Notes: generated from the letters alone by a model not told the origin. A stretch of DNA of 64,000 bases from a bacterium (GCA_029565675.1 JAKQNP010000008.1:370578-434577), one strand, 5' to 3'. Positions 17,615 to 28,082 are shown, counted from the first letter of the stretch. Numbers and translations: made by a program.

Positions 17615-17650
17615 GGCTTGTCGCCAACGATTTTGGCTTAACTGTTTGAT

Positions 17651-20518
17651 TTATAAATAATCCTCGATGGGCGGACAGGTGCAAACCAGATGGCGGTCGC
17701 CGGCCGTGTTGTCGATGCGCCCGACCGCCGGCCAGAACTTGTTATCCCGCACATACGGCAGCGGAAATGCAGCGATCTCACGGCTATAAGGATGCGCCCA
17801 ATTGTCGGCTGCGCAGACCTGCGCGGTGTGCGGTGCGTTTTTCAGCGGATTGTCTTTGCTGTCCATTTTCCCATTCTGGATTTCCATTATCTCACTGTGG
17901 ATCTGCAGCATGGCGGCGCAGAACCGGTCGAGTTCGCCTTTGTCCTCACTCTCGGTCGGTTCGATCATAAAAGTGCCGTGCACCGGAAAAGATACGGTCG
18001 GGGCATGAAAACCATAATCCATAAGTCGCTTGGCGATATCTTCTGCTTCGATGCCGGCTGATTTGAAGGGCCGCAGGTCGATGATCATTTCATGTGCCAC
18101 GCGGCCGTTTTTGCCTTTGTACAAGACGGGGAAATGGTTTTGCAGACGGGCGGCGATATAGTTGGCATTCAAGATAGCCATCTCGCTGGCGTGCTTGAGA
18201 CCCTGGCTGCCCATCATCTGGATATAGCCATAAGAGATCAGCAGAATACTGGCGCTGCCATAAGGAGCGGAAGCGACGGCAGGTATCGCGGAGTTGGACT
18301 GTCCGGATGCAAAGACATGACCTGGCAGAAACGGGATCAGGTGTTTGGCTGCGCAGATCGGCCCGGCGCCAGGCCCGCCACCACCATGGGGGATGGCAAA
18401 AGTTTTATGCAGATTGAGATGGCAGACGTCAGCACCGATTTTGGCCGGGTTGGTCAATCCGACTTGAGCGTTCATATTGGCGCCGTCCATATAGACCTGG
18501 CCGCCCATCTGATGCACAATGTCGCAGATCTCGCGGATGCGGGATTCATAGACTCCGTGTGTCGAAGGGTAGGTGACCATCAAGGCAGCCAACTGATCGC
18601 GGTGCTGTTCGGCTTTTTGTCGCAAATCGTTGACATCGATGTTCCCCTGATCGTCGCAAGCAACCAGCACCACCTGCATGCCGGCCATGACTGCGCTGGC
18701 GGGATTGGTGCCATGCGCCGAGGTCGGAATCAACACAACCTTGCGCTCTTTGGCGCCTTGTGCGATATGATAGGCGCGGATCACCAACAGCCCTGTCAAT
18801 TCGCCCTGCGCGCCAGAATTGGGCTGGAGCGATACGCCAGCAAGTCCGGTGATTTCGGCAAGTGACTCTGCCAAATCAGCAAAGATCCGGCGGTATCCTG
18901 CACTTTGGTCGGCGGGAGCGAAGGGATGCAAATTTGAAAATTCGGGCCAACTCAAAGGCATCATTTCGGTGGCGGCATTGAGTTTCATCGTGCAGGAGCC
19001 GAGCGCGATCATCGAGGTGTTGAGCGCCAGATCGCGGTTCTCAAGCTTTTTGATATAACGCAAAATCAGCGTTTCCGAATGCAGGGTGTTGAAAATCGGA
19101 TGGGTCAACACCGCGGACTTTCTTTGCAACTCGCCGGGGATGATCTGGGGTGGATAAGGCCGATGCCAATCGATTTCTGGCGCCGGCTGGTCGGCGGCTT
19201 CCGCAAAGATGGCCAGGAGATCTTGGACGTCTTTGGGGCGAACGGTTTCATCCAGGGAAATGCCGATGTGAAGGCTGTCGATCAGGCGCAAGTTGATACC
19301 GGCACTGCGGCTCAAGTGATGGATTTTTTCCGCTTGTTCGGCTCTTTTCAATTCAATATGCAAAGTGTCAAAATAGACAGAGTTGTTCTGGCGATAGCCG
19401 AGTTTCTGCAAACCCGCATCCAACTGGCGGGCAAATCCATGAATCCTTTCCGCCAGGGCGCGCAATCCCTGCGGTCCATGGTAAACCGCATACATGCCCG
19501 CCAGGATCGCCAGCAGCGCCTGCGCGGTACAAATGTTGGAAGTCGCTTTTTCCCGGCGAATGTGCTGTTCACGAGTTTGCAGCGCCATACGATAGGCGGA
19601 TTTGCCGGTCGAGTCGACTGAAACGCCGATGATGCGACCGGGCATTTGCCGAACCGCTTCCTCGCGGGTGGCGAAATAGGCTGCGTGTGGACCGCCGAAC
19701 CCCATGGGCACTCCGAAACGCTGTGATGACCCGACCACTGCATCGGCACCCATTTCTCCTGGGGGTGTCAGCAGCAGGAGACTGAGCAGATCTGCAGCGA
19801 CAACAACCTGAATGTTTTGCTCGTGCATGCGCGCGATAAAATGATGGTAGTCGTTTACCTGACCGAATTGATCAGGATATTGCAACAATACGCCAAAGAA
19901 ATCGTCGTTCGGCTCAAACTGCGCATAATCGCCAACAGCGATCTCAATACCCAGCGGTTCTGCTCTGCCGATAACCACCTGCAGCGTTTGCGGAAAGACA
20001 TTTTGGTCGACAAAAAAAGTGTTGCGTACGGCGTTGCCGGCGCGGTTGCTCAAGCGATGCAACATGGTCATCGCTTCGGCCGCAGCGGTTCCTTCATCCA
20101 ACAGCGAAGCGTTGGCAACCGGCATGGCGGTCAGGTCAGAAATAACCGTTTGAAAATTGAGCAGCGCTTCCAGTCGGCCTTGCGCGATTTCGGATTGATA
20201 GGGTGTATACTGTGTGTACCATCCAGGATTTTCGAAAATCGTGCGTTGGACGACGCTGGGCATGTAAGTTCCGTAATAGCCAAGGCCAATATAGGAACGA
20301 AAAAGTTTGTTGGTGACGGCGATGGAGCGCATTCTATCGAGATATTCCTGCTCGCTCTTGCCGGTGGCTGCTTTTTTTTCGGCAATGCGGATATCTGCTG
20401 GAACGGTTTGTTCGATCAATTCTTCCCGGGAAGCAGCCTGAACGGTTTTCAGCATCTGCTGGATTTCTTCGGCGGTTGGGCCAATGTGGCGATCCTCAAA
20501 CAGGTGTTCTGATGTCAT
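17651..20518 (-). CDS. gcvP: Glycine dehydrogenase (decarboxylating), P-protein
   Basis: PLP enzyme of the glycine cleavage system that decarboxylates glycine and transfers aminomethyl to the H-protein lipoyl arm. It is the single-chain form (955 residues), with N-terminal and C-terminal aminotransferase-like halves. The PLP lysine is Lys705 in [16 protein letters not shown], and the [13 protein letters not shown] block is present. The start at 20518 has GAGGAA upstream; an ATG at 20536 lacks a ribosome site. gcvT, gcvH and lpd are not nearby, and no glycine riboswitch is visible. It follows an ECF sigma gene by about 30 bases. Confidence 0.96.
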   Translation of the reverse strand: MTSEHLFEDRHIGPTAEEIQQMLKTVQAASREELIEQTVPADIRIAEKKAATGKSEQEYLDRMRSIAVTNKLFRSYIGLGYYGTYMPSVVQRTIFENPGWYTQYTPYQSEIAQGRLEALLNFQTVISDLTAMPVANASLLDEGTAAAEAMTMLHRLSNRAGNAVRNTFFVDQNVFPQTLQVVIGRAEPLGIEIAVGDYAQFEPNDDFFGVLLQYPDQFGQVNDYHHFIARMHEQNIQVVVAADLLSLLLLTPPGEMGADAVVGSSQRFGVPMGFGGPHAAYFATREEAVRQMPGRIIGVSVDSTGKSAYRMALQTREQHIRREKATSNICTAQALLAILAGMYAVYHGPQGLRALAERIHGFARQLDAGLQKLGYRQNNSVYFDTLHIELKRAEQAEKIHHLSRSAGINLRLIDSLHIGISLDETVRPKDVQDLLAIFAEAADQPAPEIDWHRPYPPQIIPGELQRKSAVLTHPIFNTLHSETLILRYIKKLENRDLALNTSMIALGSCTMKLNAATEMMPLSWPEFSNLHPFAPADQSAGYRRIFADLAESLAEITGLAGVSLQPNSGAQGELTGLLVIRAYHIAQGAKERKVVLIPTSAHGTNPASAVMAGMQVVLVACDDQGNIDVNDLRQKAEQHRDQLAALMVTYPSTHGVYESRIREICDIVHQMGGQVYMDGANMNAQVGLTNPAKIGADVCHLNLHKTFAIPHGGGGPGAGPICAAKHLIPFLPGHVFASGQSNSAIPAVASAPYGSASILLISYGYIQMMGSQGLKHASEMAILNANYIAARLQNHFPVLYKGKNGRVAHEMIIDLRPFKSAGIEAEDIAKRLMDYGFHAPTVSFPVHGTFMIEPTESEDKGELDRFCAAMLQIHSEIMEIQNGKMDSKDNPLKNAPHTAQVCAADNWAHPYSREIAAFPLPYVRDNKFWPAVGRIDNTAGDRHLVCTCPPIEDYL

Positions 20519-20548
20519 ATCATTCCTCGGCTTCATAAGACACTATCT

Positions 20549-21139
20549 TTAGGGAAATGTCGTTTCATTTTCCTGAATGTACCCTTCGCGTTTGGCATAC
20601 CGCCCCAGTGACCGCTGCAAAATACGCCGCCCCCGAAACAAGCGCGACATCACCGTGCCGATTGGGATATTGGCGATTTTAGAGATCTCTTTGTAGGATA
20701 ATCCTTGAATGTCTGCCAGCAGTATGATCATGCGAAATTCATCCGACAACTTGTCGAGAGCGTATTGAATGTCGTCGTCGAACATATCGTCAAACGAAGT
20801 CTCATCATATTTCGGTACCCAGGTGTCCGGGCCTTTGTAATCCGGATCGTTTTCCAAACCGAACGAGACTTTTTCCAGCTCGACTTGCTGTGGAGAGCGG
20901 GTTTTTTTGCGGTAATTGTTGATAAAGGTATTGGTTAAAATCTTGAAGATCCAGGCGCGAAAGTTGGTGCCCTCTTTAAACTTGTCGAAAAACCGGAAAG
21001 CGCGCAAATAGGTGTCCTGCACCAAATCTTCGGCCTCCTCTGCATTGCGCGTCATCCTCAAAGCCGTGCTGTATAGGGCGTCCATATGCACCAAGGCTAT
21101 TTCTTCAAAAAGCCTCTTGTTGTCCTGCTTGGTTGCCAT
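20549..21139 (-). CDS. ECF-type RNA polymerase sigma factor
   Basis: A 196-residue sigma-70 family protein with region 2 ([22 protein letters not shown], split over about residues 35-56) and region 4 ([27 protein letters not shown], at about residues 150-176). Between them is a longer than usual acidic linker ([12 protein letters not shown]). It resembles SigH/SigR-like group members. No anti-sigma gene is adjacent; gcvP follows directly in the same direction. The ATG start is at 21139, with a possible ribosome site in GAGATC upstream. Confidence 0.92.
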   Translation of the reverse strand: MATKQDNKRLFEEIALVHMDALYSTALRMTRNAEEAEDLVQDTYLRAFRFFDKFKEGTNFRAWIFKILTNTFINNYRKKTRSPQQVELEKVSFGLENDPDYKGPDTWVPKYDETSFDDMFDDDIQYALDKLSDEFRMIILLADIQGLSYKEISKIANIPIGTVMSRLFRGRRILQRSLGRYAKREGYIQENETTFP

Positions 21140-21538
21140 GGGTGATCTCTCGTTTAAAGGGACAATTTACGTACAGCAGTTTTCCTACAGGCCTCTGTTA
21201 GATGATTCTCGACTTGGCGAGATTCAAAAGATCAATAAAAACTGCAATCAGTGGTGTCCCGCCGTCAGATGGGACACTGCTGAATCGCAATGATTTTTAA
21301 ATTTGCTGATGATTGCTTTAATAATATAATAAAAATATTCAATAGATCAATAAGAAAACCGTCAGCACTTGTTGAGCAGACAACCATCGGCTTGGTTGGA
21401 TCTGGTTTCCCTTTGTCAAACGATACAAATGAATTTGTGTTGCAAAGTAGCGCGGGATTCGATACCATTAAAAAAGAGCTTTTGTAGGTGGATGAACCGC
21501 AAGGTGCAGCAAAGATCTCAACAGGGGAGGATGAATCG
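21140..21538. other. Divergent intergenic region with RNA-like hairpin and AT-rich stretch
   Basis: About 400 bp between the sigma factor and the amidase gene. It holds a hairpin at 21249-21282 and a low-GC stretch at about 21290-21490. Two weak open frames, 21290-21487 plus and 21265-21555 minus, are not supported by ribosome sites or recognisable sequence. Confidence 0.4.
21249..21282 (+). other. Hairpin with G-U pairs in plus sense
   Basis: CAGTGGTGTCCC pairs with GGGACACTGCTG over 12 positions, two of them G-U only if the plus strand is transcribed. The loop is 10 nt. No T-run follows, so it is more likely a leader structure than a terminator. Confidence 0.4.
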
Positions 21539-22945
21539 ATGCCCAAAATAAGCAAGTGGGTCTGGTTGCTGGCAATCGCCGTTTTGTTGCTCGGAGCTTT
21601 GCTGATCTGTAAATTGCGGCAACCTCAGGCGGTCTATTACAAGATGAGTGTTGAGGAGATCGATCGCGATATCCGGCAGGTCAGTTTGCAGTCGTGGTCG
21701 GCCGCAGAACGGGTTGACTATTATTCGAGCAAATTTTTGGGTGCGCCTTATGAACTCTACTGCCAGGGCGATGGACCTTATGCGCGTTATGATCGATTGC
21801 CGCTGCTGAATCTTCGCGAAATCAACTGCATGACTTTTTGTGAAATTGTCATGGCGCTCTCCTTGTCGGACTATTATATCGATTTTTTCAACATTCTCCA
21901 GCATATCCGCTACGAAAATGGCATTATCGGCATGGCAACCCGCAACCACTACACCATGGCGGATTGGTTACCAGCCAATAGCTGGTGTTTGGACGAGGTG
22001 ACGGCACAAATTGGCGGTGAAGATTGCCGCTCCTTGACCCGAACCATCAGCCATGCAAATTTTTTTGCCGGTAAAGGAATAGATGACATACCAGTGATGC
22101 TCCCGGATCGCCAAATGGCGATCGATTATTTGCCTTTTGCGGCGCTGCTGAGCCACGAACAAGATTTGCACTCCGGCGATATTGTGGCTTTGATCATGGA
22201 CGGTCAGGCAATTTTTTCTGCCCACATGTTGTTGTTGATCAAAAACGGCGACAGCACGGTTTTTCGCCATGCCAGCATGAGTGCCGGTAAAACCGTGGAC
22301 AGCCCTTTTGCTGAATATATCCGAGCCGTGCAGGAAAATCCCAAGTATCTGGGTATGAGTTTTATGCGGCTCAAGGACCGCATTGATTGGGACAGCCACA
22401 GCAGCCGGCATGGCAAATTTCGGCCGACCATTCGTCCGATCAGCCGTTGGGAATGGCAAGCTTTGCCGGCGCGCGCGACCGGAAGGCAACACGAGATCCG
22501 TTCGGTTGTCGTGCATCACTCGGGAGTCGAGTATACCGGCCAGCCTGATCCCAAAACCGTCATCCTTGGCATCCAGCGCTATCATCAGGAAGAAAACAAG
22601 CGCATCGATATCGATTATCATTTTCTGATAGACCTCGAGGGGCAGGTCTACGCCGGCCGACCCGAAGAATGGGTGGGAGATACCGAAACCGACTATGATC
22701 CAACCGGTCATCTGCTGATCTGTGTGCTTGGAAATTACGAAGTGCAAAAGCCCAATGAAAAACAAATTGCCTCTCTTGCCGCTTTGATCGCGGACAAGTG
22801 TTTGACCTATCGCATCGATCCGGCCACGATTCGCGGCCATCGGCAGTTGACAGAGACCCTCTGCCCGGGGAAGAATTTGCAGGATTGGATCGACAATGGC
22901 GAGCTGCAACGCTGGGCCAGCGAGCGGATGCGATGGATGCAGTGA
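21539..22945 (+). CDS. DUF1460 / peptidoglycan-recognition amidase fusion, membrane anchored
   Basis: A 468-residue cell-wall protein. An N-terminal transmembrane anchor (about residues 6-23) is followed by a DUF1460 domain (NlpC/P60-like fold) with catalytic Cys in NCMTFCE and the typical RNHYTMADW. A C-terminal Amidase_2/PGRP domain has zinc ligands in VVHHSG, GHRQ and LCPGK. Both domains are expected to act on peptide-linked muropeptides, as N-acetylmuramoyl-L-alanine amidases. The start at 21539 is preceded by GGGGAGG; the frame extends 17 codons upstream. The two-domain fusion is unusual. Periplasmic location is inferred from the anchor. Confidence 0.85.
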   Translation: MPKISKWVWLLAIAVLLLGALLICKLRQPQAVYYKMSVEEIDRDIRQVSLQSWSAAERVDYYSSKFLGAPYELYCQGDGPYARYDRLPLLNLREINCMTFCEIVMALSLSDYYIDFFNILQHIRYENGIIGMATRNHYTMADWLPANSWCLDEVTAQIGGEDCRSLTRTISHANFFAGKGIDDIPVMLPDRQMAIDYLPFAALLSHEQDLHSGDIVALIMDGQAIFSAHMLLLIKNGDSTVFRHASMSAGKTVDSPFAEYIRAVQENPKYLGMSFMRLKDRIDWDSHSSRHGKFRPTIRPISRWEWQALPARATGRQHEIRSVVVHHSGVEYTGQPDPKTVILGIQRYHQEENKRIDIDYHFLIDLEGQVYAGRPEEWVGDTETDYDPTGHLLICVLGNYEVQKPNEKQIASLAALIADKCLTYRIDPATIRGHRQLTETLCPGKNLQDWIDNGELQRWASERMRWMQ

Positions 22946-23261
22946 TGGATCGATGCGATGCAGAGACTGCCCTTCGCCGCCCAATCCACCCTCGGGTGCA
23001 GGTGGACGGCGCTGAAAACCTTTGCATTGCGACCACGGATTGTTTACATTTAATGGTCGGGTCAAACTTGACATGCACAACAAGGCAACGTCCAGACTGT
23101 TCGACAACGAGCCGTACCATCTGAAATCGGTCGCCGTTTTACGGCAAAATGTGCGCAAAAACGGCGGAAGTGAGGTCAGCGGCTCTGGAGTCGCAAGAGC
23201 ATCATCAGAGTGATTTCTGTCAGGCAACCAAAAACTGGATACATGAGAAGGGGTTTGCACC
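22946..23261. other. Intergenic region with a hairpin
   Basis: About 316 bp between two plus-strand genes. A 9-bp inverted repeat (CGCCGTTTT/AAAACGGCG, 23132-23166, loop 17 nt) is the only structure seen; it could be in the leader of the next gene. No gene is visible. Confidence 0.4.
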
Positions 23262-24443
23262 ATGAAAACGATGGCTCGGCTTTGTGGACTGTTCATGGTG
23301 GGAGCGATTGCGCTTCTGCACGCCAATCCGCTTGACTATGGCGGCGGTCCGCTGAATGTCATCCCTGCCTGGAACCTGCCCCGGGGGCAGGTAACGGTCG
23401 GTTTGCATTCGCGTGCCTATTTCAACGACGATGTAGACGTGACTGCTGGTGATGGCGATGTCGCCATGACTTATTGGGATATTCAGGGCGGCATGGCCGT
23501 GACCTATGCTTTTACCTCCCGATTTCAACTGGGATTGAATCAAATCATCTATCAGGACAATCACAAAGGCGGCGACGGCTACAATTTGCCCGACGATCTC
23601 TATTTTACGGCAAAACTGGGTTCTATCGGCCGGCGCACCGGATCGATACGCACCGGAATTCAGCTCGATCTTCGCTTTCCCCTGGCAAAAGAGCACAACC
23701 TTCTCCTCGAGCCCTATTCTGCCGGGCGTATCGGAGTAGGAATTCGAGGGCTTTTTTCCATCGTTTCCGAACCGCTTTTTCCTGAATTTGGTATCAACAT
23801 TCACGCCAATTTTGGTTTCTTCAACCACAACGATCTCGGCCTTCATATAGTGGAAAATTCGAGCGACACCGTATCGGCAAAACAGAACACGCAGGAATTG
23901 TTTCTCGGTGCAGCTTTTTCCACCGCTGTCGACCAATTTATCCTTTTTACCGAGCTCTATGGCCGTACTTTCTTGCAAAAACCGCCTGAACCAGCCTATG
24001 GGCGAGAAACCAGCCTGTATTTTTCACCCGGACTCAGCTATGCAGTCAATTCATGGTTGCGGCTGCGGGCTGCTCTCGATTTTCGTTTGCTTGGCAGCGA
24101 TGACGAAACTGTCTACAAATCAGGCGAAACCCTGTACTCGGTTCTGCCTTGGAAAAACGTGCCGAACTATCCGAGCTGGAGGATAACAGTGGGGGCGACA
24201 GCGGCATTGCGGCCGAGCATCCAGCCGATGATTTTGGCGAAACAGATCGAAGAAGACATGCGCCGCGCCCGTGCGGCCGACCCCGATGTGATTGAACACC
24301 TCTCCAAGGAGCGCCAGGAGACCGAAAAGGTCGAAGCCGAATTGGAACGAATCCGCCTAGAACGGCAGCGCATGGAAGAATTGCTGGAAAAATTGCGCAC
24401 CATTCTCGAAACCCCGCCACAGCCCAGCAGTCCACAGGAATAG
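23262..24443 (+). CDS. Putative outer-membrane beta-barrel protein with C-terminal coiled coil
   Basis: A 393-residue protein with a signal peptide (cleavage near LLHANP). Residues about 35-330 alternate hydrophobic/polar strands separated by turns, as in beta-barrels (for example QVTVGLHSRAYFNDD and FQLGLNQIIY). Residues about 335-385 form a charged helix rich in E/R (EKVEAELERIRLERQRMEE), probably a periplasmic coiled coil. No family is recognised. GAGAAGGGG lies upstream of the ATG. It could share a transcript with the upstream amidase, but a 316-bp gap with a hairpin argues for its own promoter. Confidence 0.7.
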   Translation: MKTMARLCGLFMVGAIALLHANPLDYGGGPLNVIPAWNLPRGQVTVGLHSRAYFNDDVDVTAGDGDVAMTYWDIQGGMAVTYAFTSRFQLGLNQIIYQDNHKGGDGYNLPDDLYFTAKLGSIGRRTGSIRTGIQLDLRFPLAKEHNLLLEPYSAGRIGVGIRGLFSIVSEPLFPEFGINIHANFGFFNHNDLGLHIVENSSDTVSAKQNTQELFLGAAFSTAVDQFILFTELYGRTFLQKPPEPAYGRETSLYFSPGLSYAVNSWLRLRAALDFRLLGSDDETVYKSGETLYSVLPWKNVPNYPSWRITVGATAALRPSIQPMILAKQIEEDMRRARAADPDVIEHLSKERQETEKVEAELERIRLERQRMEELLEKLRTILETPPQPSSPQE

Positions 24444-24446
24444 AAA

Positions 24447-24479
24447 ACCGCCTGTTGCATAAAACCGGCAACAGGCGGT
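24447..24479. terminator. Hairpin terminator between convergent genes
   Basis: A 12-bp perfect stem (ACCGCCTGTTGC/GCAACAGGCGGT) with a 9-nt loop lies just after the beta-barrel gene stop and before the end of glyQS. A weak T-rich stretch follows on the plus strand and a TTTT on the minus strand, so it may be bidirectional. Confidence 0.7.
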
Positions 24480-24522
24480 CATTTGGTTATCGGCATAACC
24501 GCCGGCAGAATTTATACCGCTT

Positions 24523-25836
24523 TCAACCCTCAATTTTGTCCAGCAAAAACAGGCGCAGGGACTCAATCTTGACACGTGTCTGTTCCATGCTGTCGCGGTC
24601 GCGGATCGTGACGGTCTCGTTCTCCAGCGTCTCTGAATCGACGGTGATGCAATAAGGGGTACCGATCTCGTCCTGTCGACGGTAGCGCCGCCCCACGGCG
24701 CCGCTGACGTCCATATAGACCGGATAATGCGGGGAAAGCAGATTAAAGATTTTTTCCGCAATTTCCGGCATGCCATCCTTTTTTACCAGGGGGAAAATAC
24801 CCGCTTTGATGGGCGCAATCGACGGCGCCAGATGCAAAACCACACGGGTGTCTTTTTCCAATTCTTGTTCTTCATAAGCATCCACCAGAACGGTCAACAA
24901 CGTGCGATCGACGCCGGCGGAAGTTTCGATGATATAGGGGATGAAGCGCTCTCGGGTGGCGTCGTCGAAATAGGTCAGATCTTTGCCGCTGAATTCTTGG
25001 TGGCGCCGCAGATCAAAATCGGTGCGGTTGTGCACGCCTTCCAGTTCTTTCCAGCCAAATGGGAATTCGTACTGGATGTCATAGGCGGCTTTGGCATAAT
25101 GCGCCAGTTCGTTTTTGTCATGTTCATGAAATCGCAATTTTTCTGGCCGGATGTTCAGATGATAATAATAATCGATGCGGTTCGCTTTCCAGTGTTCGAA
25201 CCATTCTTGGTCGCTGTTTGGTTGAACAAAAAACTGCATCTCCATTTGTTCGAATTCGCGGGTGCGAAAGATGAAATTCTCGGTCGTGATTTCATTGCGG
25301 AAAGCTTTGCCGATTTGGGCAATGCCAAAAGGCACTTTGAGACGGCTGGAGTTCAAAACATTGAGGTAATTGACATAGATCCCTTGCGCTGTTTCCGGCC
25401 GCAGATAGACGACATGCGAGGTGTCCTCAACCGGCCCCATGAACGTCTTGAACATCAGGTTGAATTGCCGCGCTTGGGTTAATTCACCGCCGCAGTTCGG
25501 ACAGACGGCAACGCTTTCCAGCAAATCGGCACGAAAACGCTGTTTGCATTTTTTGCAGTCCACCAGCGGATCGGTGAAACTCTCCACATGGCCGGAGGCT
25601 TCCCAGATTCTCGGCGACATCAGAATGGCAGAATCCAATCCGACGATGTTGGCCTGTTTCTGCACCATCCAGCGCCACCAGAAAGCCTTGATATTTTTTT
25701 TCAGTTCGGTGCCAAGCGGACCGTAATCATAAATGCTTGTCAATCCTCCATAAATTTCACTGGATGGAAAGATGAATCCTCGGCGTTTGCACAAGGAGAC
25801 CAGTTTTTCCATCATTTCTTCGTTTTGATTCGCCAT
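24523..25836 (-). CDS. glyQS: Glycyl-tRNA synthetase, dimeric class II type
   Basis: Charges tRNA-Gly; cytosolic. The 437-residue chain is the alpha2 (eukaryote/archaea-like) form, not the bacterial GlyQ/GlyS tetramer. Class II motifs are visible: motif 1 around GPLGTELKKNIKAFWW, motif 2 FRNEITTENFIFRTREFEQ and motif 3 near AGVDRTLLTVL. A Cys-rich insertion (CKKCKQRF...CPNCGG) resembles a zinc knuckle. It is the last gene of the minus-strand housekeeping run, downstream of recO. Confidence 0.96.
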   Translation of the reverse strand: MANQNEEMMEKLVSLCKRRGFIFPSSEIYGGLTSIYDYGPLGTELKKNIKAFWWRWMVQKQANIVGLDSAILMSPRIWEASGHVESFTDPLVDCKKCKQRFRADLLESVAVCPNCGGELTQARQFNLMFKTFMGPVEDTSHVVYLRPETAQGIYVNYLNVLNSSRLKVPFGIAQIGKAFRNEITTENFIFRTREFEQMEMQFFVQPNSDQEWFEHWKANRIDYYYHLNIRPEKLRFHEHDKNELAHYAKAAYDIQYEFPFGWKELEGVHNRTDFDLRRHQEFSGKDLTYFDDATRERFIPYIIETSAGVDRTLLTVLVDAYEEQELEKDTRVVLHLAPSIAPIKAGIFPLVKKDGMPEIAEKIFNLLSPHYPVYMDVSGAVGRRYRRQDEIGTPYCITVDSETLENETVTIRDRDSMEQTRVKIESLRLFLLDKIEG

Positions 25837-25878
25837 ACAAGATGTTCCTTCCGCATTTCTCTATAAGGGTTGTTCGGT

Positions 25879-26664
25879 TTATTCTTGTGCATCCTTGGGC
25901 AGTGTATCGCGCAGCGATTCGACCAATTGCAAACTGGACAAATTTTTCAGTGTCTCCACATGGTAACGCATGAAAGTCAACAGCAGGAAATCGATCTCTT
26001 TTCCCAGCGTGCCGCTGATCTGTGCCTGATCGGATCGGTCGAGCGCAATTTGGTCCAACCAACGAAAATATGCCAGGGCTTTGCCGCTTATAGGCAGCAG
26101 CGCAAGGCCGGGTGGTGCACAAGCCAGGCAGGCCAGCCCGCCCTGGTCGATCAGCAAGGTGTGCTTTTCCTCGATTGCTGTGTTGCCGCATTGCAGACAG
26201 CGGTCCAACCGCGGTTTGATACCCGTCAGTTCCATATACTGCCATTCGAAACAACGGATGATATTGCGCAAGCCGCTCTCTTTGTTTTCCAGACCTTCCA
26301 TGGTTTGTTGTAAAAGATCAAAAAGCCGGGAATTGGGGTGTTCGCGCTCCTCCGCTTTTAAAATGATCTCGCAAGGAATCGAGGCCAAAACGGTTTTGCC
26401 GAGACTGTTGTGAATCTTTTTATACGGATCCTCGAGATCGACTTGTTGACCGTAATGCAGAGAGCGGTTTTCGCGATGATAAAAGACCAGTTGAACTCGA
26501 CTGAGCGTTTGTAGCGCTCCCCATTGCTTGCCTTTGATGTTGTGCGCGCCCTTGACCATCAGGCTGATGGTGCCAAATTGGCGCGTATAGAGCAGTAAAA
26601 TTTTGCTGGTTTCGCCCTGTTTTTGACTGTGCAGGACGATCGCTGCTGTTTTGTGTATCGCCAT
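25879..26664 (-). CDS. recO: DNA repair protein RecO
   Basis: Recombination mediator of the RecF pathway that helps RecA load on gapped DNA. The 261-residue protein has an N-terminal OB-fold (TAAIVLHSQKQGETSKILLLYT) and a helical C-terminal domain with the zinc ligands CLQCG and CLAC. It starts at ATG 26664, following mgtE by about 60 bases on the same strand, and precedes glyQS. Length and zinc motif are normal for the family. Confidence 0.94.
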   Translation of the reverse strand: MAIHKTAAIVLHSQKQGETSKILLLYTRQFGTISLMVKGAHNIKGKQWGALQTLSRVQLVFYHRENRSLHYGQQVDLEDPYKKIHNSLGKTVLASIPCEIILKAEEREHPNSRLFDLLQQTMEGLENKESGLRNIIRCFEWQYMELTGIKPRLDRCLQCGNTAIEEKHTLLIDQGGLACLACAPPGLALLPISGKALAYFRWLDQIALDRSDQAQISGTLGKEIDFLLLTFMRYHVETLKNLSSLQLVESLRDTLPKDAQE

Positions 26665-26726
26665 TTTGGTATTTGCTTCTATCCCGATGTGTCTGCATGT
26701 TCTGCTGTCGACCGGGTCAGAGTCGC

Positions 26727-28082
26727 CTAGTGGAAATAGCGAATATAGCCCATGGTCAAGGTTAAATAGATCAGCAAACCGAACACATCGTTGGAGGTGG
26801 TGATAAACGGGCCGGTGGCAATGGCCGGATCATAATCATATTTGTCCAATACATAAGGGACCACAGTGCCGGTCACCGCGGCGTTGACCATGACGATCAG
26901 CATAGACACGCCGATGACCAGACCAAAGAGGGGATCGTCCGTAAAAAAGACATTGACCATCAGCGTCACCAGCAGCGCCATAATCAATCCGTTGAACAAA
27001 GAGACTTTCATTTCCCGCCATAACCGTGTCCAGCGATCTGATGAACCCTCCACGGCAATGCTGCGGACAACGATTGTGCTCGCCTGAATTCCAGAATTGC
27101 CACCCATCGCCATAATCAATGGAATAAAGAAAGCCGTGGCCACAATTTGTTCCAGTGAGGCTTGAAAACTCTTCAGAATGAACGCTGACACCACTTCGCC
27201 ACAGAAAGCGATGAGCAACCAGGGGAGACGAAACCGCGAGATTCGAAACGTCGACATCTCCTGGGGAATTTCGTCCTCATCAATACCTGCCATGCGACTC
27301 AAATCTTCATTGGCTTCTTCCTGCAACACATCGACGATATCATCGATGGTGATCCGGCCTACCAGGCGATTGGCATGATCGACCACAGGGACAGAGACAA
27401 GGTCGTAACGCCGAACGATAGTGGCCACATCTTCCTGGTCTTTTTCTGCTGTCACTGAAATCACATCGCGGTTCATGATATCGCGGATCAGCATGTTGTG
27501 TTTGCTCAGAAGAAGTTTTTTCAGCGATAATACGCCGGTCAATCTGCGCGCCTGGTCGGTAACATAAACCGTGTAGATTTCATCCACTTCCTGCGCCTTT
27601 TGCCGGATCTTTTGGATGGCCTCGTCAACCGTGTCGGTTTCTTGCACGGTGACGAATTCGAGAGCCATGATGCCGCCTGCGGTGTCTTCCTCATGGACAA
27701 TCAGCTTCTCGACTTCAGCGCGTTCTTCGTGGTCGAGGCGGAAAAGCACCTGTTCAGCGGTCTCTTTTGGCAGTTCCGCAAGGATGTCGGTCGCATCGTC
27801 CGAGTCCATCTCCACAACAATGGAAGAGAGACGGTCCAAACCCATACTCTCGACCAGTTCGTTGCGCGTGACTTCGTCCAATTCGATCATGACATTGGAG
27901 GCGGTTTCCGATTCGAGCAAACCGAATAAATAGTTGCGCGGCTGCTCTTCCATTTCGCTCAGAATATCTGCCAGATCGGCCGGATGGATGTCGACGATCA
28001 AATTTTTCAATTTGGCGGTGTCGCGAACCTGGATCAAATAGCTGAGGTTTTCCACGATTTCTTTTCGATCCTGACTTTCCAT
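26727..28082 (-). CDS. mgtE: Magnesium transporter MgtE
   Basis: Inner-membrane Mg2+ channel gated by cytosolic Mg2+. The 451-residue protein has an N-terminal MgtE-N helical domain (about 1-125), tandem CBS domains (about 130-250: IRDIMNRDVISVTAEKD and VGRITIDDIVDVL) and a five-helix membrane domain with the PLIMAMGGNSGIQASTI pore signature. The start at 28082 has GAGGT upstream; the frame extends 8 codons further. There is no M-box-like leader, since the gene sits only 32 bases after rsmA. Confidence 0.96.
   Translation of the reverse strand: MESQDRKEIVENLSYLIQVRDTAKLKNLIVDIHPADLADILSEMEEQPRNYLFGLLESETASNVMIELDEVTRNELVESMGLDRLSSIVVEMDSDDATDILAELPKETAEQVLFRLDHEERAEVEKLIVHEEDTAGGIMALEFVTVQETDTVDEAIQKIRQKAQEVDEIYTVYVTDQARRLTGVLSLKKLLLSKHNMLIRDIMNRDVISVTAEKDQEDVATIVRRYDLVSVPVVDHANRLVGRITIDDIVDVLQEEANEDLSRMAGIDEDEIPQEMSTFRISRFRLPWLLIAFCGEVVSAFILKSFQASLEQIVATAFFIPLIMAMGGNSGIQASTIVVRSIAVEGSSDRWTRLWREMKVSLFNGLIMALLVTLMVNVFFTDDPLFGLVIGVSMLIVMVNAAVTGTVVPYVLDKYDYDPAIATGPFITTSNDVFGLLIYLTLTMGYIRYFH

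Noticed and set aside
21140..21300. Glycine riboswitch upstream of the sigma factor-gcvP operon
   Set aside because: No tandem glycine aptamer pattern was found; only an unrelated hairpin.
21265..21555. Small open frames on both strands (21290-21487 plus, 21265-21555 minus)
   Set aside because: Low GC, no ribosome site, no recognisable homology; they overlap the next gene's upstream region.
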